From contig DIQB01000063.1 in assembly GCA_002427165.1 (NCBI GenBank), forward strand, positions 6,707 through 20,168: 13,462 nt of DNA, in the 5' to 3' direction. A program made the position numbers and the translations under genes. Of this stretch, positions 1 through 7,001 are shown one piece after another. The number at the start of each line of letters is the position of its first letter. The first letter of the stretch is position 1. The notes beneath the pieces are model-generated. The model saw only the letters and a program-made list of their open reading frames with translations. It was not told the origin of the DNA and did no database searches. This DNA comes from Firmicutes bacterium UBA5473. Its GTDB lineage: Bacteria; Bacillota; DTU084.

Positions 1-252
1 GCCCTGAGCACACAAAAGGGTGAGCGAATTGCAGCCGCCGTTGGCATTGGCTTCAGTGCCGATTCCTACGGGGTGATCATGGAGTATTCAGGGTCTTGCT
101 CCAAAGAGGAAGCAGAAAAGACCGTGGAACAGATGGTTAGGGCTGCTTTTGTGGAGCGGGGAGTGCCTTTGGTGAAGGTTGAGACTCAGGCAACTGACCA
201 TGTGGTCCAGGAGAATGGTTGCGCTTTTGCTGCAGTGGCCCTGTGGTATTGA
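1..252 (+). CDS. pdaD: Pyruvoyl-dependent arginine decarboxylase, C-terminal part
   Basis: Only the last 83 codons are present; the start and the serine that would become the pyruvoyl group lie upstream of the window. The enzyme converts arginine to agmatine and CO2. The visible part reads as the family's C-terminal fold: an AAVGIGFS strand, a DSYGVIMEYSG strand (residues 21-31 of the fragment), a helix rich in Glu, Lys and Ala (KEEAEKTVEQM), and a final strand GCAFAAVALWY typical of PvlArgDC proteins. The next genes encode spermidine synthase and agmatinase, and agmatinase uses agmatine, so the context fits well. The gap to the next gene is 18 nt and holds a strong ribosome binding site (GGAGG at 261-265). 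The call rests on remembered family pattern plus context. A different pyruvoyl decarboxylase, such as an AdoMet decarboxylase, is less likely. Confidence 0.85.
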   Translation, partial: ALSTQKGERIAAAVGIGFSADSYGVIMEYSGSCSKEEAEKTVEQMVRAAFVERGVPLVKVETQATDHVVQENGCAFAAVALWY

Positions 253-270
253 GTTTTTAAGGAGGTAAAA

Positions 271-1110
271 ATGCAGCTTTGGTTTACTGAAAAACAGACA
301 AATAATCTTGCAATCTCGATGCAGGTGCGGCAGAACCTGCATCGGGAGCAATCCCCCTACCAGGACATTGCAGTTCTGGATACTGAAGAGTATGGCCGCC
401 TACTTGTTATCGATGGTGCAGTAATGCTCACGGACGCTGATGAGTTCGTCTACCATGAACTGATTGCCCACCTGCCCATGTTCACACATGGCAATGTGAG
501 GCGGGCAGCAGTGATCGGCGGTGGAGACGGCGGCTCCATCCGGGAGCTGTTGCGTCACTCCTCCCTGGAGGAGGTATACCTCTTTGAGCTAGATGAGCGG
601 GTAGTGCGCGTATGCCAAGAATATTTTCCCAAAGTGTCCTCAGGGCTTACAGACCCAAGAGTGCGCTTGGAGTTTGGTGACGGCATTGCAAGGATCGCTC
701 AATTCAAAGAGTATTTTGATCTGGTGATTGTGGACTCCACAGATCCTGTGGGACCTGGGGCAGTTCTTTTCTCTCAGGAGTTTTATAGTTTAGTACACCA
801 GGCTCTGAGTCCTGGGGGGCTGGTAGTTGCCCAGACGGAATCTCCCTTTGTGAATCGGGATATTATGGCGGATAGTAGGGAAAAATTAGCTAAGGTCTTC
901 CCGCAAACTTATGTATATCTAGGGGCAATTCCAACATATCCCAGTGGCTTGTGGAGTTTTACTATTGGCTCGAAGGGTCCAGATCCTCACAAGGTGGATA
1001 TGGATTGTGTAGCGCAGTCAATTGCCACCTGGCCCCTGCGCTATTATAGCGCCCAAATGCACACTCAAGCTTTGACGTTGCCTAAATTTGTGCAGGATAT
1101 CTACAGGTAA
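271..1110 (+). CDS. speE: Spermidine synthase (polyamine aminopropyltransferase)
   Basis: This cytoplasmic enzyme transfers an aminopropyl group from decarboxylated AdoMet to putrescine, giving spermidine. At 279 aa it has the usual length for bacterial SpeE. An N-terminal beta domain (about 1-70, including YGRLLVIDGAVMLTDADEFVYHE) is followed by a Rossmann methyltransferase-like domain. The co-substrate loop GGGDGG is at 83-88, an acidic strand end LFELDE is at 104-109, and the catalytic segment DSTDPVGPG is at 155-163, with Asp155 and Asp158 as the expected gate and catalytic acids. QTESP (188-192) is also typical. The ATG at 271 follows GGAGG by 5 nt. It lies between arginine decarboxylase and agmatinase in one operon, so putrescine is the likely acceptor. 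No AdoMet decarboxylase (speD) is visible, so the source of the aminopropyl donor must be encoded elsewhere. Confidence 0.95.
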   Translation: MQLWFTEKQTNNLAISMQVRQNLHREQSPYQDIAVLDTEEYGRLLVIDGAVMLTDADEFVYHELIAHLPMFTHGNVRRAAVIGGGDGGSIRELLRHSSLEEVYLFELDERVVRVCQEYFPKVSSGLTDPRVRLEFGDGIARIAQFKEYFDLVIVDSTDPVGPGAVLFSQEFYSLVHQALSPGGLVVAQTESPFVNRDIMADSREKLAKVFPQTYVYLGAIPTYPSGLWSFTIGSKGPDPHKVDMDCVAQSIATWPLRYYSAQMHTQALTLPKFVQDIYR

Positions 1111-1115
1111 TAACA

Positions 1116-1997
1116 ATGGCGGAGTTTTATTTTCCCCAGTCTCGTTTTTTAGGAGCAGATAGCGATCCTGCCCAGGCCGAGGTGGTGATTTTCGGCGCTC
1201 CTATGGATGCCACTGTTACCTTTCGCCCAGGGGCTCGTTTGGCCCCACCTCGGATCAGGGAGCTGTCTGTGGCCATCGAAACATACAGCCCCTACCAAGA
1301 TCTGGATCTAGAACAGATGGCAGTGGCAGACCTAGGGGATTTAGTGCTGCCCTTGACGGACATTGAAGCGGCCCTAGGTGTCATCGGCCAGGCAGCAGAG
1401 CAGATTCACCTGACCGGACAGATCCCCGGGGTTCTGGGGGGAGAGCACCTGGTGAGCCTCCCCTTAATTGAAGCTGCTCTTAAAACCTACCCTGATCTTT
1501 GTGTTTTGCATCTAGATGCCCATACTGATCTTAGGGAGAACTGGGAGGGGGAGTCTTTCTCCCACGCCACTGTGATGCGGAGGGTGGTAGAGAGGCTGGG
1601 ACCCGGCAGGCTCTGGCAGCTAGGTGTGCGCTCAGGTACAGCCTCAGAGTTTGCCTATGCTAGAGAAGTGGGGCATTTAATTTCCACGCAAGCAGGAGAA
1701 CTAGCATTACTTGTTGAACAACTAAAGAATAAACCAGTATACATATCTTTGGATATTGATGTGCTGGATCCAGCTTTCGCTCCCGGCACAGGGACGCCGG
1801 AAGCTGGGGGTTTGAGTTCCAGAGAGCTGTTGGAGATTATTTCCCAGGTGGTGTCCAAACTTAAGATCTGTGGTTTCGATTTAGTGGAGGTGTCTCCCCC
1901 CTACGATCCCTCGGAGCGCACGTGTATCTTAGCTGCCACCCTGCTCCGAGAGCTAGCCTTGGCGACTTCTAATACCGAAAGGAGAATGAGAAAATGA
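1116..1997 (+). CDS. speB: Agmatinase (ureohydrolase family)
   Basis: Agmatinase hydrolyses agmatine to putrescine and urea with a binuclear Mn2+ centre. The metal-ligand motifs of the arginase/agmatinase family are complete: GGEH with His111, DAHTD with Asp134, His136 and Asp138, and SLDIDVLDP with Asp213 and Asp215. The segment PGTGTPEAGG (223-232) is the conserved family signature after the second metal motif. At 293 aa it is a normal family length. The ATG lies 5 nt after the speE stop with only a weak ribosome binding site, so translation is probably coupled to speE. It sits directly downstream of arginine decarboxylase and spermidine synthase, which supports agmatinase over arginase or formiminoglutamase. 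The stop codon overlaps the next ATG (ATGA at 1994-1997). Confidence 0.93.
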   Translation: MAEFYFPQSRFLGADSDPAQAEVVIFGAPMDATVTFRPGARLAPPRIRELSVAIETYSPYQDLDLEQMAVADLGDLVLPLTDIEAALGVIGQAAEQIHLTGQIPGVLGGEHLVSLPLIEAALKTYPDLCVLHLDAHTDLRENWEGESFSHATVMRRVVERLGPGRLWQLGVRSGTASEFAYAREVGHLISTQAGELALLVEQLKNKPVYISLDIDVLDPAFAPGTGTPEAGGLSSRELLEIISQVVSKLKICGFDLVEVSPPYDPSERTCILAATLLRELALATSNTERRMRK

Positions 1998-2602
1998 AAA
2001 AAATGTTGATTTTAGGTTTGTTGCTGGTGATCTTATCTACAGCTTCTTTTGCAGCTCCTACCTTTTATGGTCCCACAGGGTTAATTAAGTCTCCTAGCGC
2101 AGACTCTTTAGCTGCAGGTGAGTTTGATCTTGCTCTCCACAATTATAACAAGACCAATATCCTCACTTTCAACTTAGGTCTGGCCAAGGGTTTTGAAGCT
2201 GGAATCTCTGCTAGAAATAGCAATAATTCCAATTCAACACGGGGTTTTCTAAAATATACAATTGTGCCTGAGCGCAGCGGGCAAATTGGCATTGCGGTTG
2301 GAGCTAAAGCTCGCTCAAATGACACTTCTTTCTTTGTGGTGGGAAGCAAATATTTGCCGGAGATTGGTGTGCGAGGCCATCTTGGTATGGAAACAGTGGG
2401 GAACGGCACTTTCTTTGTCAGTGCTAGCAAAACCCTGCCTAGCAAGCAAGCATTCCCGAAGATGATCGCCATGGGTGAGTTCTATGGTGGCGAGTTGAAT
2501 CTTGGTCTGAGGATGCTGCTGACCCGGGATGTTAATTTGGATCTTTGCCTGATGGACCTCAGTGGGGCCATGATTGGCTTGGGCTTTCATAGCTCTTTCT
2601 AA
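1994..2602 (+). CDS. Secreted beta-barrel-like protein of unknown function, YjbH-like N-terminus
   Basis: This 202-aa protein has a clear signal peptide: MKK, a hydrophobic stretch (4-15), then STASFA, with cleavage likely near residue 20-21. The mature part starts TFYGPTGLIKSPSA, which resembles the start of YjbH/beta-barrel exopolysaccharide proteins of Gram-negative bacteria. The remainder alternates short amphipathic strands with Gly/Asn-Ser turns (for example LTFNLGLAKGFEAGISARN) and ends in Phe with hydrophobic residues at -5, -7 and -9, the pattern of an outer-membrane beta-barrel sorting signal. It lacks cell-wall anchor motifs and has no second membrane segment. The start is supported by AAAGGAG about 9 nt upstream, and it overlaps the agmatinase stop by 4 nt. 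Gene order suggests only co-expression with polyamine genes and argS. The family match is from memory and tentative; a secreted soluble beta-sandwich is the main alternative. Confidence 0.6.
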   Translation: MKKMLILGLLLVILSTASFAAPTFYGPTGLIKSPSADSLAAGEFDLALHNYNKTNILTFNLGLAKGFEAGISARNSNNSNSTRGFLKYTIVPERSGQIGIAVGAKARSNDTSFFVVGSKYLPEIGVRGHLGMETVGNGTFFVSASKTLPSKQAFPKMIAMGEFYGGELNLGLRMLLTRDVNLDLCLMDLSGAMIGLGFHSSF

Positions 2603-2616
2603 GGAGTTGTAGTGGT

Positions 2617-4293
2617 TTGAAAAGTGTGATCGAACGAGTTCGTGGGGCAATAGAAATGGGTCTGGTCCAAGCTCTCGGGGAGCTTGGATCGGACCTCAAT
2701 CTTGAGAGCATGCCCCAAGTTATTTTAGAGCAACCAAAAGAAGAGGCCCACGGGCAGTGGGCCAGCAACCTGGCTTTGATGTTAGCAAAACCGGCAAAGC
2801 GGCCACCGCGGGAGGTGGCCCAGTTGATTGTGGATCATTTCCAGGATCCAAGTGGCCTGGTTCGGGAGATCGAGATCGCCGGGCCGGGCTTTCTCAATTT
2901 TCACCTGGACCCTGCTTGGCGCCAGCTTGCTGTAGTAGAAATTTTAACAGCTGGCAGCGATTATGGGAGCTGCCAGGTGGGAGTGGGTAAGAGCATCCTG
3001 TTGGAATTCGTTAGTGCCAATCCCACAGGACCCCTTCACATAGGCCACGGCAGAGGAGCCGCTGTGGGGAGCGCCTTGGCCTCAATTTTAGAGGCTGCAG
3101 GCTACCAGGTGACATGCGAATTCTACCTCAATGATGCTGGGAACCAAATCAATAAGTTTGCCCAGTCCCTGGAGGTTCGCTATCGTCAGGCCCTAGGGGA
3201 GGAGAGCAAGTTACCAGAGGATGGCTACCACGGCAAGGACCTTGTGGAGCTTATGGAAGAGTTAGCCCAAAGACGAGGGGAGAGCCTTCTTTCTTTGCCT
3301 CAAGCCGAGCTACAACAGGCCCTGGTGGATTATGCCCTGCCCATCAAGGTTAAAGCCATCGAGAAGGACCTTGCAGCCTTTGGTGTGCATTTTCAGAACT
3401 GGTTTAGGGAGTCCACATTGCACCCCGGTGCCATCGACTCAGCAGTGGCAAAGCTCAAAGCCACAGGTCAGCTCTATGAAGAGGAGCAAGCATTGTGGCT
3501 GCGCTCCACAGACTTTGGCGATGATAAGGACAGGGTGGTGATCCGGGACAGTGGAGTTCCCACATACCTTGCTGCAGACATTGCCTATCATGATGACAAG
3601 TATCGGCGTGGTTATGACAAACTGATTAATATTTGGGGCGCTGATCACCATGGCTATATTGTCAGAATCAAAGCTGCAGCTGAGGCCTTGGGTCATGATC
3701 CAGAAAAGCTTGCCATTATAATTGTACAGATGGTGAACCTCTATCGCGGGGGATTAGCAGTAACTATGTCCAAACGCACAGGGGAGCTTGTGACCTTGTC
3801 GGAGATTGTGGAGGAAGTGGGCCCAGATGCCGCGAGATTCTTCTTTTTAATGCGCTCTAGCGAAAGCCAACTGGATTTTGATCTAGATCTGGCCAAAGAG
3901 CAATCAGACCGCAATCCTGTTTTTTACGTCCAGTATGCCCACGCTAGGATCTGTAGCATCCTTCGCCAGGCCAAAGAACAGGGAATTGAAATTCCCAAAG
4001 CTGATGGTGAGCATTTATCCATTTTGAATTCCCATGAGGAAGAACAGCTGATGGAGAAGCTGGCCCAGCTACCCCTGTGTGTGGGGGAGGCAGCCCAAAA
4101 GATGGAACCTCACAGGCTGGCCCATTACGCACAAGAGCTGGCAGCTCAGTTTCACCTGTTCTATACGCGCTGTCGGGTATTGGGGAGCGAGGAGGAGCTT
4201 CAGGCAGGTAGACTGCTGTTAATTTCAGCTACGCGCCTTGTTTTAGCAAGGACCTTAACCCTCCTTGGGATCTCTGCACCTGAGCGGATGTAA
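2617..4293 (+). CDS. argS: Arginyl-tRNA synthetase
   Basis: This class I synthetase charges tRNA-Arg with arginine in the cytoplasm. At 558 aa it is a normal bacterial length. An N-terminal Add-1 tRNA-recognition domain occupies about 1-110. The catalytic Rossmann fold follows, with SANPTGPLHIGHGRG at 133-147 (HIGH motif at 141-144), a middle motif YLAADIAYHDDK (316-327), WGADHHGY (339-346) and the KMSKS-equivalent MSKRTG at 383-388. The C-terminal helical DALR anticodon-binding domain spans about 440-558. The start is TTG at 2617 with AAGGAG 10 nt upstream; a GTG four bases earlier is followed by an in-frame stop. The gene follows the barrel-like gene by 14 nt and ends the arginine/polyamine operon. 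No intrinsic terminator with a GC stem was seen after it; an A8T8 tract follows at once. Confidence 0.97.
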   Translation: MKSVIERVRGAIEMGLVQALGELGSDLNLESMPQVILEQPKEEAHGQWASNLALMLAKPAKRPPREVAQLIVDHFQDPSGLVREIEIAGPGFLNFHLDPAWRQLAVVEILTAGSDYGSCQVGVGKSILLEFVSANPTGPLHIGHGRGAAVGSALASILEAAGYQVTCEFYLNDAGNQINKFAQSLEVRYRQALGEESKLPEDGYHGKDLVELMEELAQRRGESLLSLPQAELQQALVDYALPIKVKAIEKDLAAFGVHFQNWFRESTLHPGAIDSAVAKLKATGQLYEEEQALWLRSTDFGDDKDRVVIRDSGVPTYLAADIAYHDDKYRRGYDKLINIWGADHHGYIVRIKAAAEALGHDPEKLAIIIVQMVNLYRGGLAVTMSKRTGELVTLSEIVEEVGPDAARFFFLMRSSESQLDFDLDLAKEQSDRNPVFYVQYAHARICSILRQAKEQGIEIPKADGEHLSILNSHEEEQLMEKLAQLPLCVGEAAQKMEPHRLAHYAQELAAQFHLFYTRCRVLGSEEELQAGRLLLISATRLVLARTLTLLGISAPERM

Positions 4294-4307
4294 AAAAAAT
4301 TTTTTTT
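4292..4307 (+). promoter_or_regulatory. A8T8 tract, possible UP element
   Basis: Eight A residues are followed directly by eight T residues, starting inside the argS stop codon. With a transcription start near 4347 predicted from the adjacent -10 element, the tract spans roughly -40 to -55, where AT-rich UP elements contact the RNA polymerase alpha C-terminal domain. The tract alone is not a terminator because it has no GC-containing stem. The role is inferred from position only. Confidence 0.4.
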
Positions 4308-4311
4308 AATA

Positions 4312-4340
4312 GCAGGACTTCCGATTCTGCTGTTGAAATA
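4312..4340 (+). promoter_or_regulatory. Sigma-H-type promoter for the ABC ATPase gene
   Basis: The -35 element is GCAGGACTT (4312-4320) and the -10 element is GTTGAAATA (4332-4340), 11 nt apart. The Bacillus sigma-H consensus is RNAGGAWWW and RNNGAATWW; there is one mismatch in each half. Spacing is identical to three better matches elsewhere in the window. The -35 lies inside an inverted repeat, AGCAGGA (4311-4317) with TTCTGCT (4325-4331), which could be an operator. The predicted start near 4347 gives a leader of about 135 nt. Confidence 0.55.
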
Positions 4341-4346
4341 TTAAAA

Positions 4347-4482
4347 AGAGGTAAAATGCCATATTCAGCCTCGTTACGGGGATAGATAGAAAAAATTCAG
4401 GGAGGTGGCATATACAGAAAAATTGGCGCTTTTACCTAGTTAAGAACAAAATTTGAGACGAAAGGTTGGTTGTTTAACAGAA
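4347..4482 (+). other. Long 5' leader of the ABC ATPase gene
   Basis: This leader contains no long reading frame. A 9-codon ORF starts at ATG 4356 after AGAGGT and ends with TAG at 4383-4385. A second strong ribosome-binding-like stretch, GGGAGGTGG (4400-4408), has no normal start at a usable distance. Two similar segments, GCCATATTCAG (4358-4368) and GGCATATACAG (from about 4408), differ at 2 of 11 positions. AGGTAAAA (4349-4356) is fully complementary to TTTTACCT (4430-4437), so a long-range helix could form. I do not recognise a named riboswitch or T-box. Function is unknown. Confidence 0.35.
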
Positions 4483-5592
4483 ATGGCTGGAGTAACACTG
4501 AACCACGTATACAAAAAATTTGGTAACGTGATTGCAGTTAACGACGCCAACTTGGACATAAAGGACAAAGAGTTCGTCGTTCTAGTTGGACCTAGTGGCT
4601 GCGGTAAATCAACAACACTTCGCATGGTAGCAGGACTTGAGGAAATTACCGACGGTACTATCAGCATTGGCGACAAAGTTGTCAACGATGTACCACCAAA
4701 AGATCGGGACATCGCCATGGTGTTCCAAAACTACGCCCTTTATCCTCATATGGATGTGTATAACAACATGGCATTTGGTCTGAAGCTGCGCAAATTCGCC
4801 AAGGCCGAGATCGACCGTAGGGTGAAGGAAGCAGCTAGGATCCTTGGCATTGAGAACCTCTTGGATCGTAAGCCTAAGGCTCTGTCCGGTGGACAGAGGC
4901 AGAGGGTTGCTTTGGGAAGGGCCATTGTGCGGGAGCCCAAGGTCTTCCTTATGGACGAGCCCCTTTCCAACTTGGATGCAAAACTCAGGGTGCAGATGCG
5001 CTCTGAGCTGAGCAAGCTCCATAACAGATTGCAAACTACCATTATCTACGTTACTCACGACCAGACCGAGGCCATGACCATGGGCGATCGGATCGTGGTA
5101 ATGAAGGATGGACTCATTCAGCAGGTGGGTGCACCTCTGCAGATCTATGATCATCCCAATAATGTATTTGTAGCTGGCTTTATTGGCAGCCCTGCCATGA
5201 ACTTCTTCAATGTGAAGTTAGTTCGGGATGGGGACAACCTCTTCATCGACGGCGAGACCTTTAAGGTACGTGTGCCAGAGGAGATTGTTAAAGAAGCCAA
5301 AGGGATTGATGCCTATGTGGGCAAAGAGGTGATCTTTGGTCTGAGGCCTGAGAACATCGAAGCTAGAGAGTTCGCACCTGAGGCACCTGAGGACATGGTG
5401 ATCACCGCGAACGTTGATGTAAGCGAGCCTATGGGATCTGAGGTATATCTGTATCTATCCTCTGGCCAGCACAACTTTGTGGCGAGAGTAGAGCCCTATA
5501 CCACAGCGAAAGATGGCTCACAGCATCAGGTCTACTTCAAAATGACCAAAATGAAACTTTTCGATCCGCAAACAGAAAAGGCTATTTTCTAA
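4483..5592 (+). CDS. Sugar ABC transporter ATP-binding protein (MalK/UgpC/MsmX type)
   Basis: This is the ATPase subunit that powers carbohydrate importers of the CUT1 class on the inner face of the membrane. With ATG 4483 it is 369 aa, the usual MalK/UgpC/MsmX size, and starts MAGVTLNHVYKKFG like its relatives. Walker A GPSGCGKST is at 36-44, the Q-loop FQNYALYPHM has Gln82, the signature LSGGQ is at 134-138, Walker B VFLMDEP is at 154-160, and the switch His192 is in YVTHDQTEA. A TOBE/regulatory domain fills about 235-369. An in-frame TTG at 4453 would add ten residues not typical of the family and has no ribosome binding site. No permease or binding-protein gene adjoins it, so it may be a shared ATPase serving several importers, as MsmX does in Bacillus. 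It is monocistronic between a promoter and a strong terminator. Which sugars are carried cannot be told. Confidence 0.93.
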   Translation: MAGVTLNHVYKKFGNVIAVNDANLDIKDKEFVVLVGPSGCGKSTTLRMVAGLEEITDGTISIGDKVVNDVPPKDRDIAMVFQNYALYPHMDVYNNMAFGLKLRKFAKAEIDRRVKEAARILGIENLLDRKPKALSGGQRQRVALGRAIVREPKVFLMDEPLSNLDAKLRVQMRSELSKLHNRLQTTIIYVTHDQTEAMTMGDRIVVMKDGLIQQVGAPLQIYDHPNNVFVAGFIGSPAMNFFNVKLVRDGDNLFIDGETFKVRVPEEIVKEAKGIDAYVGKEVIFGLRPENIEAREFAPEAPEDMVITANVDVSEPMGSEVYLYLSSGQHNFVARVEPYTTAKDGSQHQVYFKMTKMKLFDPQTEKAIF

Positions 5593-5603
5593 ATAAAAGG
5601 GAT

Positions 5604-5639
5604 AGAGAGACACTCCCTGGGGAGTGTCTCTCTCTTTTT
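5604..5639 (+). terminator. Intrinsic terminator after the ABC ATPase gene
   Basis: A perfect 13-bp stem pairs 5604-5616 (AGAGAGACACTCC) with 5621-5633 (GGAGTGTCTCTCT) around the loop CTGG, followed by C and a run of five T (5635-5639). It starts 11 nt after the ATPase stop. The next gene begins only 12 nt after the T run, so any transcript from upstream must pass this hairpin to reach it. Confidence 0.95.
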
Positions 5640-5651
5640 GGGGGTGTTTTT

Positions 5652-6368
5652 GTGGCGCGAAAAGTGAACGTAGCCTGGCCTGCCCTAAAGCAGGCAGCAA
5701 TTAAACTCTATGATCATTTAGGCATTGCCATGGGTTTTAGTCTGCTGTGGCTATTTGTTGGGGTAGCCCCGCTTTTTTTTGCCTACCCACTGCTCCTTGA
5801 GTCCTGGCTCTTCGGAGGGGTATTATTGGTGCTAGTTGCCTCTTTGCTCTTTGCCCCTGCAACCTGCGCTACTTGGGAAGCTTGCCGGAGAATGATGAGT
5901 CGCCAGGATGCAGGGATGGGTTCCTTTTTCCGCTTCTTTGGCTTGTTCTTTAAAAAGGCCTTTCTTTTGGGACTAGCCAATGGCCTTCTCTTTTTGGTCC
6001 TTGCTGCAGACCTCTATTTCGCCTTTCGGACTGGCAATCGCTTCTTTCAATTTATGGGGGGAATTTGGGTTTGGTTTGGGGCCTTTTTGCTGCTAATGCA
6101 GGTCTATTTGGTTCCCTTGTTGCTGGATGGCAATAGTGTCCCCAAGACATTCAAGAAGGCTGCCCTTTTAGTTTTAGACAACTTGGGCAATACCCTCGTG
6201 GTGCTTCTTGAGACAGCGGCAATTCTGCTTCTTTCTTTACTTGTGCCGCCACTTTTGGTACTATTCTTTCCTGTGATGGTAGGCTTTTTGCAGATCGGGG
6301 CTTATCAAATAATCATGTCTAAATATGTCGATGAGGAGGATGACGATGCTCAGGTGGCTGGGGCATAG
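5652..6368 (+). CDS. Integral membrane protein, DUF624/YesL-like
   Basis: This 238-aa protein is very hydrophobic with about five or six membrane segments: roughly 24-48, 54-70, 95-122, 132-155 and 174-218. The pattern of a first segment ending in a WLFVGVAP-like motif, a second with LLFAPATCATWEA, then SFFRFFGLFFKKAFLLGL, resembles DUF624 (YesL) proteins, which often occur with sugar ABC transporters. The C-terminus is short and acidic (DEEDDDA). The start is GTG 5652 with a G-rich stretch (5640-5644) about 7 nt upstream. It overlaps the next gene by 23 nt, so the two are probably translationally coupled. The molecular role of the family is not known to me, and the family match is moderate. 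A plain small hydrophobic protein of another family cannot be excluded. Confidence 0.6.
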   Translation: MARKVNVAWPALKQAAIKLYDHLGIAMGFSLLWLFVGVAPLFFAYPLLLESWLFGGVLLVLVASLLFAPATCATWEACRRMMSRQDAGMGSFFRFFGLFFKKAFLLGLANGLLFLVLAADLYFAFRTGNRFFQFMGGIWVWFGAFLLLMQVYLVPLLLDGNSVPKTFKKAALLVLDNLGNTLVVLLETAAILLLSLLVPPLLVLFFPVMVGFLQIGAYQIIMSKYVDEEDDDAQVAGA

Positions 6369-6975
6369 CTCTTTTCTGATTGAGACTTCCCGGGAAGCCT
6401 GGCTCACAGATCCCTTTGCGCCATCGGTGGGCTACCCCATTCCTAAGGTAGCTCCTACAGTTGTTTCCATGAGCCATGACCATTATGATCATGCAGACGA
6501 ATCGTGGTTAGATCCTGCTGTGCCTCGGGTGCGGGATGGAGCGTCCTGGGAAGGAGAAGATTTGAAGCTTTTCCCTGTGGCTAGCTTCCACGACCAAACC
6601 GGTGGTGCCGAGCGAGGCACGAACTTCATCTACATCGGCGAAACACAGGATCTGCGCATAGTCCACCTAGGTGATCTAGGTCATGTTCTACAAGAGGAAC
6701 ATGTTAAAAAAATCGGAAAGGTGGATATCCTGCTTTTGCCTGTGGGCGGTACCTACACAATCGGTCCCTGTGAGGCCTGGCAGGTAGTTGAGGCGCTGGG
6801 GCCTTCTGTTGTGATCCCCATGCATTATCAGACAGAACATTTAACATTTCCTTTGGCGAGCCTCCAGGAGTTTCTGCAAGAAAAACCCCACTTGTGGACA
6901 GTTGAAGAAAAAAAGAGCCTCAAGTTTGGGAAAAAGCTTGCCCAGGGAAGGATAGTTGTTTTAAAATATAGCTGA
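6346..6975 (+). CDS. Metallo-beta-lactamase-fold hydrolase (UlaG/YtkL-like)
   Basis: This 209-aa cytoplasmic protein has the MBL-fold metal motif SHDHYDH at 43-49 (His44, His46, Asp48, His49), a further His82-Asp83, Asp110 in HLGDLGH and His160 in PMHY. These are the ligands of a two-metal site. The opening WLGHSSFLIET and the short length match the UlaG-like branch that includes L-ascorbate-6-phosphate lactonase and YtkL-type proteins, rather than beta-lactamases or RNase J. The start was set at ATG 6346 because GAGGAGG (6333-6339) lies 6 nt upstream and the family begins at this point; in-frame ATGs at 6325, 6331 and 6340 are too early. It overlaps the membrane protein gene and is followed 26 nt later by pyrG. 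The substrate is unknown. Confidence 0.88.
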   Translation: MLRWLGHSSFLIETSREAWLTDPFAPSVGYPIPKVAPTVVSMSHDHYDHADESWLDPAVPRVRDGASWEGEDLKLFPVASFHDQTGGAERGTNFIYIGETQDLRIVHLGDLGHVLQEEHVKKIGKVDILLLPVGGTYTIGPCEAWQVVEALGPSVVIPMHYQTEHLTFPLASLQEFLQEKPHLWTVEEKKSLKFGKKLAQGRIVVLKYS

Positions 6976-7001
6976 GTTTGCGGAAAGGCAGGTCGGGCCA
7001 A

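Noticed and set aside
2143..2650. Overlapping minus-strand frames of about 110 codons across the barrel-like gene
   Set aside because: The plus-strand gene has a signal peptide, a good ribosome binding site and operon context; the minus frames have none of these.
4291..4331. Intrinsic terminator after argS
   Set aside because: The A8T8 tract has no GC stem, and the AGCAGGA/TTCTGCT stem is followed by GTTGAA rather than a T run; both fit promoter parts better.
4609..5154. 181-codon open frame on the minus strand inside the ABC ATPase gene
   Set aside because: Antisense to a fully conserved ATPase with all motifs; the minus-strand product has no recognisable domain and no ribosome binding site.
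6978..7001. Upstream TTG start for pyrG
   Set aside because: Adds eight residues before the family-standard AKYIFVTGG start; GTG 7002 has a better-spaced ribosome binding site.
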